Notes under the pieces: generated by a model
Databases searched by the model: none
Told to the model about the DNA's origin: nothing
What the model saw: only the letters and a program-made list of their open reading frames with translations
Assembly (NCBI GenBank): GCA_002358575.1
Contig: DEPD01000045.1
Location: forward strand, 10,374 to 48,890
Origin: Lachnospiraceae bacterium UBA3401
Lineage (GTDB): Bacteria; Bacillota; Clostridia; Lachnospirales; Lachnospiraceae
DNA length: 38,517 nucleotides
Reading direction: 5' to 3'
Position numbers and translations under genes: made by a program
Shown here: positions 16,089 to 24,454 of the stretch, in pieces
Layout: each line of letters opens with the position of its first letter
Position numbering within the stretch: the first letter of the stretch is position 1

Positions 16089-17159
16089 ATGATTTTTTTT
16101 CATCAGAAAAATGCAGTAAAGTTATCAGCAGTAGTGTTGGCGGTCGCTTTTTTGACAGTTGGGTGCCGGATGCAGCTCAATGAACACGGCAAAACTAAAA
16201 TCGTGTTGACAACAGGATTTAACAGAGATGAGGTATTTCGCATTGATAAGACTTCCTGCAAGTTGGCGGAAGTGATGGTTTATCTGACCAACACCAAAAA
16301 TCAGTATGAACAGGCACTTGGAAGTCAGATTTGGCAAACTTCTTACCAGGGGGAGACGCTTGAGAAGAATGTGAAGGAGACTGTGCTTGCAAGGATTGCC
16401 CGCATCAAGGCAATGAATCTTCTTGCTGCGAAGTATGAGATTCGATTGACTCAGGAGGAACTTGACAAAGCACAAAAAGCAGCCGAATTGTACTACACAT
16501 CTTTGAGTGAAAAGGAACAGGAGTTGCTCAAAATTGATGAAAAGCTTTTGCGAACTATGTACGAGGAATATACATTGGCGGGAAAAGTATATGAGTATTT
16601 GATTGCGGACATTAATCCTGAAATCAGTGATGATGAGGCGCGAACAATTACAGTACAGCATGTTTTGATTAGAACATATTCTCTTAATGAGAACCGAGAG
16701 CGTGTACCCTATCCTGAGACGGCAAAGAAAAAGGCGCGTCAGCGCGCCGAGGAAGTGTTAAGAAAAGCGAGAGAAGGTGCAGACTTTTCTGCGCTGATTA
16801 CAGAGTACAGCGAGGATAGCAATTCGTCCTATTCTTTTGGAAAAGGGACGATGGATGCGGAGTTTGAGGAGGCGGCATTTAATCTAGGAACAGATGAGAT
16901 TAGTGGAATTGTAGAGACTGAACATGGGTATCATATTATCAAGTGCATCAGTACCTTTGACCGAGATGAGACAGACCGAAATAAAATTAAGATTGTGGAG
17001 CAGCGCAGAAAAGAAGTGTTTAACGAGGAGTATTCTGGATTTGTGGATGGACTAGCTAGAAGCCTTAACGAAGAGTTGTGGGAGAAAGTGGGATTTATCG
17101 AGGATGACGAAGTGACTACGAGCAGTTTTTTCGCGGTGTATCAACAAGTATTTTCCTAA
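16089..17159 (+). CDS. PrsA-like peptidyl-prolyl isomerase lipoprotein
   Basis: A 356-residue lipoprotein foldase. A signal peptide ends in the lipobox FLTVGC, with Cys26 as the lipidated residue. A SurA/PrsA-type helical chaperone segment spans about 50-175. A parvulin rotamase domain runs from about 185 to 290 (ITVQHVLIR, GADFSALITEYSEDSNSS, GTDEISGIVETEHGYHIIK). It would act on the outer face of the membrane to fold secreted proteins. The ATG has a modest AGAGG ribosome binding site 9 bases upstream. A repeat element lies directly upstream. Classed as PrsA-like; it is longer than B. subtilis PrsA because of the insertion in the rotamase domain (about 197-212). Confidence 0.88.
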   Translation: MIFFHQKNAVKLSAVVLAVAFLTVGCRMQLNEHGKTKIVLTTGFNRDEVFRIDKTSCKLAEVMVYLTNTKNQYEQALGSQIWQTSYQGETLEKNVKETVLARIARIKAMNLLAAKYEIRLTQEELDKAQKAAELYYTSLSEKEQELLKIDEKLLRTMYEEYTLAGKVYEYLIADINPEISDDEARTITVQHVLIRTYSLNENRERVPYPETAKKKARQRAEEVLRKAREGADFSALITEYSEDSNSSYSFGKGTMDAEFEEAAFNLGTDEISGIVETEHGYHIIKCISTFDRDETDRNKIKIVEQRRKEVFNEEYSGFVDGLARSLNEELWEKVGFIEDDEVTTSSFFAVYQQVFS

Positions 17160-17202
17160 AAGAAAAACAAAAATTAAGAAAAAATAAACAAAGTATGAAT
17201 TA

Positions 17203-17229
17203 TTAGCACTCAGATGAAATGAGTGCTAA
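17203..17229 (+). promoter_or_regulatory. CIRCE operator (HrcA binding site)
   Basis: TTAGCACTC (17203-17211), 9-base spacer, GAGTGCTAA (17221-17229): an exact match to the CIRCE consensus. HrcA repressor binds this site in groESL and dnaK operons of many Firmicutes. It lies just upstream of TTGACT (17237-17242), the likely -35 of the htpG transcript; TAAACT at 17260-17265 is a possible -10. Confidence 0.95.
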
Positions 17230-17282
17230 TTTGCTCTTGACTTTTACTATTTTGGGTATTAAACTATCTATCAGACAAGACA

Positions 17283-17411
17283 AAGTATAATAAACGACAA
17301 AAGCATTGACCGTTTACTATACTTGATGCACACGGCTGTATAAGGAATTAAACCGCATTGCGGCACACGGTCGGTGCGGAGTAAACACAAATATAATTTG
17401 TGTTTACTATA
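17283..17411. repeat. Palindromic intergenic repeat, family A, copy 2 (in the htpG leader)
   Basis: The left part is an inverted repeat, AAGTATAATAAACG (17283-17296) with CGTTTACTATACTT (17311-17324), one mismatch. The right 61 bp (17351-17411) match copy 1 at 16005-16065 with about seven differences. Terminal GTTTACTATA is shared. Because it lies downstream of the CIRCE promoter, it would be transcribed into the htpG 5' leader. Confidence 0.65.
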
Positions 17412-17454
17412 ACTTTAAATTATTAGAATTAGAGAAGAAAGGAATGTGAGTTTT

Positions 17455-19560
17455 ATGGCAGAAAAGCGTGGAAGTTTGTCAATTAACAGCGAAAATATTT
17501 TTCCAATTATTAAAAAGTGGTTGTATTCAGATCATGATATCTTTTATCGAGAGTTAATTTCAAATGGCTGTGATGCTATTACGAAGTTAAAGAAGCTTGA
17601 GATGATGGGAGAGTATGAATATCCCGCAGGTGTAAAGAAAGATATTCACATCATTGTAAATCCTGAGGAGAAGACCCTCAAATTTATTGATACTGGACTT
17701 GGTATGACAGCGGCGGAGGTTGAAGAATATATCAATCAGATCGCTTTTTCAGGGGCGACAGATTTTATTGAGAAATATAAGGACAAGGCAAATGATGACC
17801 AGATTATTGGACATTTTGGACTTGGTTTTTACTCTGCATTTATGGTTGCGGATGAAGTGCATATTGATACGCTTTCTTATCAGAAGGATGCAGTAGCAGT
17901 GCATTGGGAGTGTGATGGTGGCACAGAATTTTCTATGACAGATGGAAATAGAACAGAGGTTGGCACAGAGATCACACTGTTTCTGAACGAGGATTGTCTG
18001 GAGTTTTGCAACGAGTATAAGGCGCGCGAAGTAATTAGAAAATACTGTTCTTTTATGCCTTATGAAATTTATCTGGAAAAAGCCAATGCACCAGAGGAGT
18101 TTGAGACCATTGATCCTGAGGACAAGAGAGAGGATGATGTGGTTGTAGAGACTGTGGAGGAAGAAAAAGAAATTCCAGGTGAAGACGGTGCAGAGCCGAC
18201 AAAGGAGAAAGTGACAAAGCTTAAGATTAAAAAGCGTCCAGTTCCTTTAAATGATACGCATCCACTCTGGGCAAAGCATCCAAATGACTGTACGAAAGAA
18301 GAATATATTGAGTTTTATCGCAAGGTATTTTCTGATTACAAGGAACCTCTTTTCTGGATTCATTTAAATATGGATTATCCGTTTAATATGAAAGGGATTC
18401 TCTATTTTCCGAAGATTAATATGGAGTATGAGTCCATTGAGGGAACAATTAAACTGTATAACAACCAAGTGTTTATTGCAGATAATATCAAAGAGGTTAT
18501 TCCAGAGTTTCTGCTGTTGTTAAAAGGTGTGATTGACTGTCCAGATTTGCCACTGAATGTATCAAGAAGCGCATTACAGAACGACGGCTTTGTAACTAAA
18601 ATAAGTGAATACATTACCAAGAAGGTTGCAGATAAGTTGTCTGGAATGTGTAAGACAGACAAAGAAAACTATGAGAAGTACTGGGATGATATTAGTCCGT
18701 TTATTAAGTTTGGTTGCTTGAAAGATGACAAGTTCTGTGAGAAGATGACAGACTATATTTTGTTTAAGAATCTTGATGGAAAGTATTTAACCCTTCCAGA
18801 ATGCCTTGAGGTAAAGAAGGTTGATCCAGATGACGCAGAGAACAAAGCATCTGTGACAGATGCGGAGACTGGAGAGAAGGTGGAAGCAGAGGTAGTGGAT
18901 GCTGACACTGATACGGCAGAGGGCGATGTAGAGGAGAAAAAAGAAAAAATTGTTTACTATGTGACAGACCTCGTACAGCAAAGTCAGTATGTCAATATGT
19001 TCAAAAAGGCAGGTATGGACGCTGTTGTACTGCCAGATAAAATCGATCAGCCATTTGTATCTCAGTTGGAGTCAAAGAATGAAGGAATCAAATTTGCACG
19101 AATTGATGCAGATTTGACAGATACTTTTAAAGAGGAAAACTCTAAGGAAGATGAAGAAGAACTCACAAAGAAAAGCGAAGAAATTGCTGAGATTTTTAAG
19201 AAAGCTGTAAAGAATGAAAATATTACTGTAAAGTTAGAGAAACTCAAAAACGAAGAGATTGCCTCTATGATTACAGTATCAGAAGAATCCCGCAGAATGC
19301 AGGATATGATGAAGATGTATGCGATGCCAGGTATGGATATGGGCATGATGGGTATGGGCAAGGAAGGCGAAACGCTAATCCTTAATGCAAATAACAAACT
19401 GGTTTCTTATGTGTTAGATCACAAAGAGGGCGAAAATATAGATATTATCTGTGAGCAGCTCTATGATTTGGCACTGATTCAGCAGTCTCCACTCCAGCCG
19501 GAGGCTATGACAAAATTTATAGAGAGAAGCAACAAGATTATGATGCTTTTAACAAAATAA
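17455..19560 (+). CDS. htpG: Molecular chaperone HtpG (bacterial Hsp90)
   Basis: A 701-residue Hsp90 dimeric ATPase chaperone. The N-terminal GHKL domain shows YRELISNGCDAITKL (N box), the ATP-binding FIDTGLGMT, and GHFGLGFYSAFMVAD. The middle and C-terminal dimerisation domains follow. It is longer than E. coli HtpG (624 residues) because of two acidic insertions, at about residues 220-265 and 460-500, plus a Met-rich turn (MPGMDMGMMGMG) near the C-terminus. I start at the ATG at 17455: AAAGGA lies 11 bases upstream, while the in-frame GTG at 17446 is only two bases from it. A CIRCE operator upstream indicates HrcA control. A terminator follows the stop directly. Confidence 0.96.
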   Translation: MAEKRGSLSINSENIFPIIKKWLYSDHDIFYRELISNGCDAITKLKKLEMMGEYEYPAGVKKDIHIIVNPEEKTLKFIDTGLGMTAAEVEEYINQIAFSGATDFIEKYKDKANDDQIIGHFGLGFYSAFMVADEVHIDTLSYQKDAVAVHWECDGGTEFSMTDGNRTEVGTEITLFLNEDCLEFCNEYKAREVIRKYCSFMPYEIYLEKANAPEEFETIDPEDKREDDVVVETVEEEKEIPGEDGAEPTKEKVTKLKIKKRPVPLNDTHPLWAKHPNDCTKEEYIEFYRKVFSDYKEPLFWIHLNMDYPFNMKGILYFPKINMEYESIEGTIKLYNNQVFIADNIKEVIPEFLLLLKGVIDCPDLPLNVSRSALQNDGFVTKISEYITKKVADKLSGMCKTDKENYEKYWDDISPFIKFGCLKDDKFCEKMTDYILFKNLDGKYLTLPECLEVKKVDPDDAENKASVTDAETGEKVEAEVVDADTDTAEGDVEEKKEKIVYYVTDLVQQSQYVNMFKKAGMDAVVLPDKIDQPFVSQLESKNEGIKFARIDADLTDTFKEENSKEDEEELTKKSEEIAEIFKKAVKNENITVKLEKLKNEEIASMITVSEESRRMQDMMKMYAMPGMDMGMMGMGKEGETLILNANNKLVSYVLDHKEGENIDIICEQLYDLALIQQSPLQPEAMTKFIERSNKIMMLLTK

Positions 19561-19588
19561 GAGTGCGCCGTAAGGCGCATTCTTATTT
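19561..19588 (+). terminator. htpG terminator
   Basis: GAGTGCGCC (19561-19569) pairs with GGCGCATTC (19574-19582) around a GTAA loop; TTATTTTA follows. It starts on the base after the htpG stop codon. Confidence 0.8.
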
Positions 19589-19590
19589 TA

Positions 19591-19676
19591 TGTACACGGA
19601 CGCGGAAAGGAAATATGGAGCAAAAGCTGCCCGCGTCCGGCGCGCGAGTAAGGAGAAGATAAATTTTTTCTACTCG
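19591..19676. repeat. Palindromic intergenic repeat, family B, copy 2
   Basis: CGGACGCGG (19597-19605) pairs with CCGCGTCCG (19631-19639); the loop contains AGGAAATATG (19608-19617). CGAGTA (19645-19650) then pairs with TACTCG (19671-19676). The same order and spacing appear at 6081-6150, also right after a gene terminator. Confidence 0.5.
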
Positions 19677-19717
19677 ATTACGTAAACACCCAGAGGAAGG
19701 CAAGTAACCCTTTTTAT

Positions 19718-20149
19718 TTAATTTGGGTCATTAGGATAGTAGATGATACTATCTGGTGGTATCACAATATCTTCTATTTGTGGTTCTGGCTCTGGCGTGG
19801 GTACAGCCGTTCCGCAATCTGGGCAGAAAGAGGAAGCCAGTGGAACTTCATTGCCACAGCCAGGACACTGTTTTGCGCCTTTTACAAAGATAATTTTTGA
19901 TTTTAGGCGTGCGATTTCTGCGTGGGCATTGGAAGCAGCAGTGTATTTTTCTTCGAGCTCAGGGTCTGAAAAAGTGTGTCTCTTTTCGTAGACTGTTTTT
20001 CCAATTTCTAGGCAAATTTTATCAATAATTTCTTGCTGTGTGTTAATCTGACTGTTCAGACTGGAAATTTCTGCAAGTTCTTTTGCTTTTTTGGCGACAT
20101 TTTTGCTTTTGTTAGAAATTGAGGAACCTACTTTGTTGAAAAAATCCAT
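19718..20149 (-). CDS. Coiled-coil protein with C-terminal zinc ribbon
   Basis: A 143-residue protein. Residues 1-85 are helical and Lys/Glu/Ala rich (SNKSKNVAKKAKELAEISSL), likely a coiled coil. A zinc ribbon follows, CPGCGNEV...FCPDCGTAV (about 95-115), with two CxxC pairs. The tail is Pro/Glu rich and then acidic. The architecture is common among clostridial zinc-ribbon proteins of unknown role, some of them envelope-stress related. ACAAGGAGG precedes the ATG. It is divergent from the DUF4422 gene and convergent with htpG. No enzyme motif is present. Confidence 0.75.
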   Translation of the reverse strand: MDFFNKVGSSISNKSKNVAKKAKELAEISSLNSQINTQQEIIDKICLEIGKTVYEKRHTFSDPELEEKYTAASNAHAEIARLKSKIIFVKGAKQCPGCGNEVPLASSFCPDCGTAVPTPEPEPQIEDIVIPPDSIIYYPNDPN

Positions 20150-20235
20150 GTAAAACCTCCTTGTTTCTTGTACAAACGCTCTTCAAAAGTGTATAATGCA
20201 ATATATGATTTTATGATAAAAAAGGAGACAAAATA

Positions 20236-21423
20236 ATGTCTGTTAAAATTTTTGTAATGACACACAAACAGTTTGAGGTGCCCGACGATCCCATGTATAT
20301 TCCGCTTCATGTCGGTCATAAGACTGCCAAAGAAACGTTTGGATATCTAGGAGACGATACCGGCGATAATATATCGGAGCTAAACTGTTATTATGCAGAG
20401 CTTTCTGGTGTTTATTGGGTATGGAAAAATGATAGAAATACTGAGAATGTGGGAATTTGCCACTATCGGCGCTATTTGACAAGCGAGGAGGGATATGTTT
20501 TTACGGAAGCGGAGTATGAACAGATTTTATCGGAGTATGATATTATTACAACAAAGCTGCTAGAGCTACCAGGTTCTTATAGAGATGGTTTTGGCGCACA
20601 TCACAATATCAATACGCTAGATGAAACAGGGCGTGTTATCTTGGAACTTTGTCCAGAATATTATGACACGTTTGTCCGTTTAGTATATCAGAATAGAACG
20701 TATTTTGGTAATATCATGGTGGCGAAAAAAGAGCTGTATGACGCATATTGTGAATGGCTTTTTACTATATTATTTGCCTTGCAAAAACGCATTGACCTTT
20801 CTTTTACAGATGATTATCACAGGCGTGTTTTTGGGTTTATTTCTGAATTTTTGTTGTATGTGTGGGTGACTGCAAATCAATACAGAGCTTTTGAGTGCAG
20901 AGTTGCTGTTATTGGCGAGAAAAAAGAGACACATGAAGTGACTGCAAAAATGGCAGCATTTTTTGAAAAAAAGAACGCTGTTGGCGCAAAGGCATATTTT
21001 GAGGAAATCTTAAAACAACGACCAGATATTTTGATGGAAGCATCAGATATTAATGGGGAGTGCAAGCTTTGTTTGCAGGCGGTTTCGACTGCCAATTTGG
21101 AGCTTGCGACATATGGAAGTTGTTTTTTGGACCATATAAAGAATTATGAGCAGATTATCAAATATTTTCGAGGGTTAAACAGTATTGCGTCAGCGGCGGT
21201 GCGCGCTGTGCTTACAGAGAAGGAGCAGCAAAATAATACAGTAAAAACAGCATATGTCAAAGCGATTGCGGAGAAAAGTTGTGGAGAAATCGTAGATGGT
21301 ATTGTTTTTGAAACGACAGAAATTGCGATGCGTGCGGCGATTCGTTTGTATGCGCCTAATCAAGACTGTGCAGACAGAGCTTTTGCGCATTGTATATGTG
21401 CATTCCCAACTTATGAAAAGTAA
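20236..21423 (+). CDS. DUF4422 glycosyltransferase-like protein
   Basis: A 395-residue cytoplasmic protein. Residues 1-230 match the DUF4422 pattern: KIFVMTHKQFEVPDDPMYIPLHVGH, NISELNCYYAELSGVYWVWKN, VGICHYRRYL, then FGNIMVAKKELYDAYCEWLF. The family is found in capsule and cell-wall polysaccharide clusters and is regarded as glycosyltransferase-like. The C-terminal 160 residues (AAFFEKKNAVGAKAYFEEIL onward) are helical and not part of the usual domain. AAAGGAGA precedes the ATG. No other polysaccharide gene is adjacent, so the acceptor is unknown. Confidence 0.75.
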   Translation: MSVKIFVMTHKQFEVPDDPMYIPLHVGHKTAKETFGYLGDDTGDNISELNCYYAELSGVYWVWKNDRNTENVGICHYRRYLTSEEGYVFTEAEYEQILSEYDIITTKLLELPGSYRDGFGAHHNINTLDETGRVILELCPEYYDTFVRLVYQNRTYFGNIMVAKKELYDAYCEWLFTILFALQKRIDLSFTDDYHRRVFGFISEFLLYVWVTANQYRAFECRVAVIGEKKETHEVTAKMAAFFEKKNAVGAKAYFEEILKQRPDILMEASDINGECKLCLQAVSTANLELATYGSCFLDHIKNYEQIIKYFRGLNSIASAAVRAVLTEKEQQNNTVKTAYVKAIAEKSCGEIVDGIVFETTEIAMRAAIRLYAPNQDCADRAFAHCICAFPTYEK

Positions 21424-21464
21424 CCACAATTTAAGTTACAATTTTGAAATGTAAAAATTAGCAC

Positions 21465-21493
21465 TTGTAATCAGTTTCGATTTAGCATAGAAT
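21465..21493 (+). promoter_or_regulatory. Promoter for the comEA operon
   Basis: TTGTAA (21465-21470) and TAGAAT (21488-21493) have a 17-bp spacer, about 50 bp before the comEA ATG. This is the only promoter-like pair I see before the long plus-strand run that follows. Confidence 0.5.
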
Positions 21494-21541
21494 AATTATT
21501 GGGTATGCATAGAGGGGCCTGCAAAGGAGTATGTAATATCC

Positions 21542-22192
21542 ATGAAAAAAATGAACAACAAAAAATATCGGAGTGTATTTCTTTTGATGTTGTTTCCGCT
21601 TATTTTGTTGTGCGGTTGCGGCGCAGATCAAGATGAGGTTGCAATGACATTGCTTGAGGCGGAGACGCGGAGTGTTGAATATGAAGAAATGACATCCATG
21701 TTACCTTTAGAGAAGGAAGCTATGTTAGAACCTGCGCGGATTTATGTTTATATCTGTGGAGCAGTGGAGCTTCCTGGTGTGTATTGTCTAAAGGAAGGCA
21801 GCCGACTATATGAGGCGGTCGAGCTGGCTGGAGGAATGACAAGCGACGCTGATAAAAATTGTCTCAATATGGCAAGGCAGATTGTGGATGGGGAGCAGAT
21901 TGTAATTTTGACCCAGGAGGAGGCTGTCTTGCAAAAAGAAGCGGGTGTTTATAGGTATCCCGCAGAGCAAAGTATGCAAGAGATAACAGCACAGAAGTCA
22001 AATCTTGTCAATATTAATACTGCCACTGTTGCAGAACTGACAACCGTGTCAGGTATCGGTGAGAGCAGAGCATTGGCGATTATTGCATATCGAGAGAAAA
22101 ATGGTAATTTTTGCAGTATCGAAGACATTAAAAAAGTAGATGGCATTAAGGATGGACTTTTTTCTAAGATAAAGGATAAAATAACAACTTAA
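21542..22192 (+). CDS. comEA: ComEA-like DNA-binding lipoprotein
   Basis: A 216-residue protein. The signal sequence ends in a lipobox-like LCGC (Cys26). An SLBB domain follows at about 65-110 (YVYICGAVELPGVYCLKEGSRLYEAVELAGGM). The C-terminal helix-hairpin-helix pair is at about 150-215 (VNINTATVAELTTVSGIGESRALAIIAYR). In competent bacteria ComEA is the surface receptor that hands double-stranded DNA to ComEC. B. subtilis ComEA is anchored by a transmembrane helix, so a lipid anchor would differ. AAAGGAG lies upstream of the ATG. It heads a run that reaches comEC about 3.3 kb downstream. Confidence 0.88.
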   Translation: MKKMNNKKYRSVFLLMLFPLILLCGCGADQDEVAMTLLEAETRSVEYEEMTSMLPLEKEAMLEPARIYVYICGAVELPGVYCLKEGSRLYEAVELAGGMTSDADKNCLNMARQIVDGEQIVILTQEEAVLQKEAGVYRYPAEQSMQEITAQKSNLVNINTATVAELTTVSGIGESRALAIIAYREKNGNFCSIEDIKKVDGIKDGLFSKIKDKITT

Positions 22193-22210
22193 GGGGGAAA
22201 TTCGGGAACA

Positions 22211-22909
22211 ATGGGCAAGAAGGTTTTGGTGGTGGATGACGAGAAGTTAATCGTAAAGGGACTGCGTTTTAGCCTGGAGCAGGATGACATGGAAGTCGAA
22301 TGTGCATATGATGGGGAAGAAGCACTGGAAATGGCAAAGAGCAATCAGTATGATCTTGTTTTGCTAGATATAATGTTGCCTAAGCTAACTGGTTTGGAAG
22401 TTTGCCAGCAAATTCGGGAGTTTTCAGATGTGCCTGTTATTATGCTTACTGCAAAGGGCGAAGATATGGACAAAATACTTGGTCTTGAGTATGGAGCAGA
22501 CGATTATATCACCAAACCGTTCAATATTCTTGAAGTAAAAGCGCGAATTAAAGCAATTATACGCCGGACGGGCAGCAAGACAAAGGGAGTGTCGGAGAAG
22601 AAGGCACAGGTACTAGAGGCAGGGGATCTGCGTCTTGACTGCGAGGGAAGACGGCTGCATATCAGCGGTGTAGAGGTAAATCTTACTGCAAAAGAGTTTG
22701 ATGTGCTAGAACTTCTAGTGCTAAATCCAAACAGAGTTTACAGCCGTGAGAATCTGTTAAAGTTAGTTTGGGGAGAGGACTATCCAGGAGATGTACGGAC
22801 TGTGGATGTCCACATTAGAAGGTTGCGGGAGAAAATAGAGCCAAACCCAAGTGAACCAAAGTATGTGCATACCAAGTGGGGCGTGGGATATTATTACAAA
22901 AATATTTAA
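22211..22909 (+). CDS. OmpR/PhoB-family response regulator
   Basis: A 232-residue regulator. The receiver domain has acidic residues D9 and D10, phosphoacceptor Asp53 (LLDIMLP), Thr80 and Lys102, all the expected positions. A winged-helix DNA-binding domain covers about 135-230 (LTAKEFDVLELLVLNPNRVYSRENLL, RTVDVHIRRLREKIE). It begins 18 bases after comEA and lies 53 bases before its kinase, so all three are likely co-transcribed. The closest families are WalR/PhoP-like envelope or phosphate regulators. The target genes are not identifiable here. Confidence 0.95.
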   Translation: MGKKVLVVDDEKLIVKGLRFSLEQDDMEVECAYDGEEALEMAKSNQYDLVLLDIMLPKLTGLEVCQQIREFSDVPVIMLTAKGEDMDKILGLEYGADDYITKPFNILEVKARIKAIIRRTGSKTKGVSEKKAQVLEAGDLRLDCEGRRLHISGVEVNLTAKEFDVLELLVLNPNRVYSRENLLKLVWGEDYPGDVRTVDVHIRRLREKIEPNPSEPKYVHTKWGVGYYYKNI

Positions 22910-22962
22910 AAGAATCGTACCACACCGTCACAGAAAAGTGTATATAAAGTGGGGAGAGAGAA

Positions 22963-24420
22963 GTGGCAAAGCTCTGGAAAAAAATGAAAAAAGGGAAACT
23001 ATTTGAAGGCTTTCGCAGTCTAAAAACAAGGATATTTTGCATTATCATGGCGGCTGGTATTGTGCCGTGTGTAGTGCTTCATGTTGGGATTTTGGAACGC
23101 TATCTCAACAACACGATAGCGACAAGAACAAATGAGGTACAGACACAGGTAAAAATTATCGCAGACCATTTAATCACATATAATTATATGTTGGATAACA
23201 GCAGTGATGTAGTCAATGCAGAGCTTTCTCAGTTGTCAAATCTCTATGATGGAAGAGTGTTAGTTGTGAATGGCGGCCTGAAAATTATTAAAGATACCTA
23301 TGGAGTCAGCGAGGGAAAAACAATTATTTCCGAGGCAATTATTAAGTGTCTAAAAGGGGATGGCGCTTCCAACAGTCTGAAAGATGCCGGGTATATTGAA
23401 ATTATTGTACCTATCGAGGAAAAGTCAGAGGAAAAAGCGCATGTAGCAGGAGTGATGCTGACCAGTGTTTCGACAGATAGTATAACAAATGGCTATGAAT
23501 ATATACAAAGCAGGGCTTTTTTATTAGAGATTTTGGCGATGGTTGTTATATTTGGCATAGCGCTTTTGCTCAGCCGCAAGATGTTAAAGCCCTTTGAGAA
23601 AATTACAGATGCAATCAACGATGTAAAAAATGGATTTACAGATGAGGAAATTAGCGTAACAGACTATATTGAGACAGAACATATTGGGGATGCATTTAAT
23701 CAGATGATGGGCAGAATGAAAGTACTTGACAATTCTAGGCAGGAGTTTGTGTCGAATGTGTCCCATGAATTGAAGACACCGCTCGCCTCCATGAAGGTGC
23801 TTGCGGATTCGCTGATTTTGCAGGAGGATGCGCCAGCCGAGTTATATCGAGAGTTTATGTTGGATATCGCAGAGGAAATAGACCGTGAAAACAAGATTAT
23901 CACAGATTTGTTGTCTCTTGTAAAGATGACAAGAACTTCAGCGGATATGAATGTTGAGACTGTGGATATGAATGCTGTGCTGGAGCTTTTGCTTAAGCGT
24001 TTAGGACCAATTGCTACGCGGGCTGAGGTTAAGCTAATTTTTGAGAGCCGCAGACCAGTCAGTGCAGAGATTGATGAGACGAAATTGACACTGGCATTGT
24101 CTAATCTTGTGGAGAATGCAATTAAATATAATGTGAAAGGCGGCTGGGTAAAAGTAATACTGGATGCAGATCATCAGTATTTTACGGTAGAGGTATCTGA
24201 TTCAGGGGTCGGGATTCCACAGGAAGCTATCCAGCATATTTATGAGCGTTTTTATCGGGTAGACAAATCTCATTCCAAGGAAATTGGAGGCACTGGACTA
24301 GGACTTGCGATAACGAGGAGTGCAATATTGATGCATCGCGGATCAATCAATGTGAACAGCGAAGAGGGAGTGGGGACAATATTTACTGTGAAGATTCCGC
24401 TCACTTACATCGCGCCGTAG
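22963..24420 (+). CDS. Sensor histidine kinase
   Basis: A 485-residue membrane kinase. Two membrane segments (about 23-43 and 187-204) flank an extracytoplasmic domain of about 140 residues. A HAMP linker (about 205-257) follows. The phosphoacceptor is His268 in FVSNVSHELKTPLASMK. The ATPase domain shows the N box NLVENAIKYN, G1 DSGVGIP and G2 GGTGLGLAI. The start is GTG at 22963, with GGGGAGAG just upstream. It pairs with the preceding response regulator. The external domain has no recognised ligand motif. Confidence 0.95.
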   Translation: MAKLWKKMKKGKLFEGFRSLKTRIFCIIMAAGIVPCVVLHVGILERYLNNTIATRTNEVQTQVKIIADHLITYNYMLDNSSDVVNAELSQLSNLYDGRVLVVNGGLKIIKDTYGVSEGKTIISEAIIKCLKGDGASNSLKDAGYIEIIVPIEEKSEEKAHVAGVMLTSVSTDSITNGYEYIQSRAFLLEILAMVVIFGIALLLSRKMLKPFEKITDAINDVKNGFTDEEISVTDYIETEHIGDAFNQMMGRMKVLDNSRQEFVSNVSHELKTPLASMKVLADSLILQEDAPAELYREFMLDIAEEIDRENKIITDLLSLVKMTRTSADMNVETVDMNAVLELLLKRLGPIATRAEVKLIFESRRPVSAEIDETKLTLALSNLVENAIKYNVKGGWVKVILDADHQYFTVEVSDSGVGIPQEAIQHIYERFYRVDKSHSKEIGGTGLGLAITRSAILMHRGSINVNSEEGVGTIFTVKIPLTYIAP

Positions 24421-24454
24421 AGAACTGTAATGAACGAAACAGAAAGGCGATTTT

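Noticed and set aside
16125..16661. Open frame of 178 codons antisense to the PrsA-like gene
   Set aside because: No ribosome binding site or family signature; the opposite strand encodes a lipoprotein with a lipobox and rotamase domain.
17307..17323. TTGACC and TATACT as a second htpG promoter
   Set aside because: They are only about 6 bp apart and are part of the repeat inverted arm.
17446..17454. GTG as htpG start
   Set aside because: Only two bases separate it from AAAGGA; the ATG at 17455 matches the family start MAEK and has a workable 11-base spacing.
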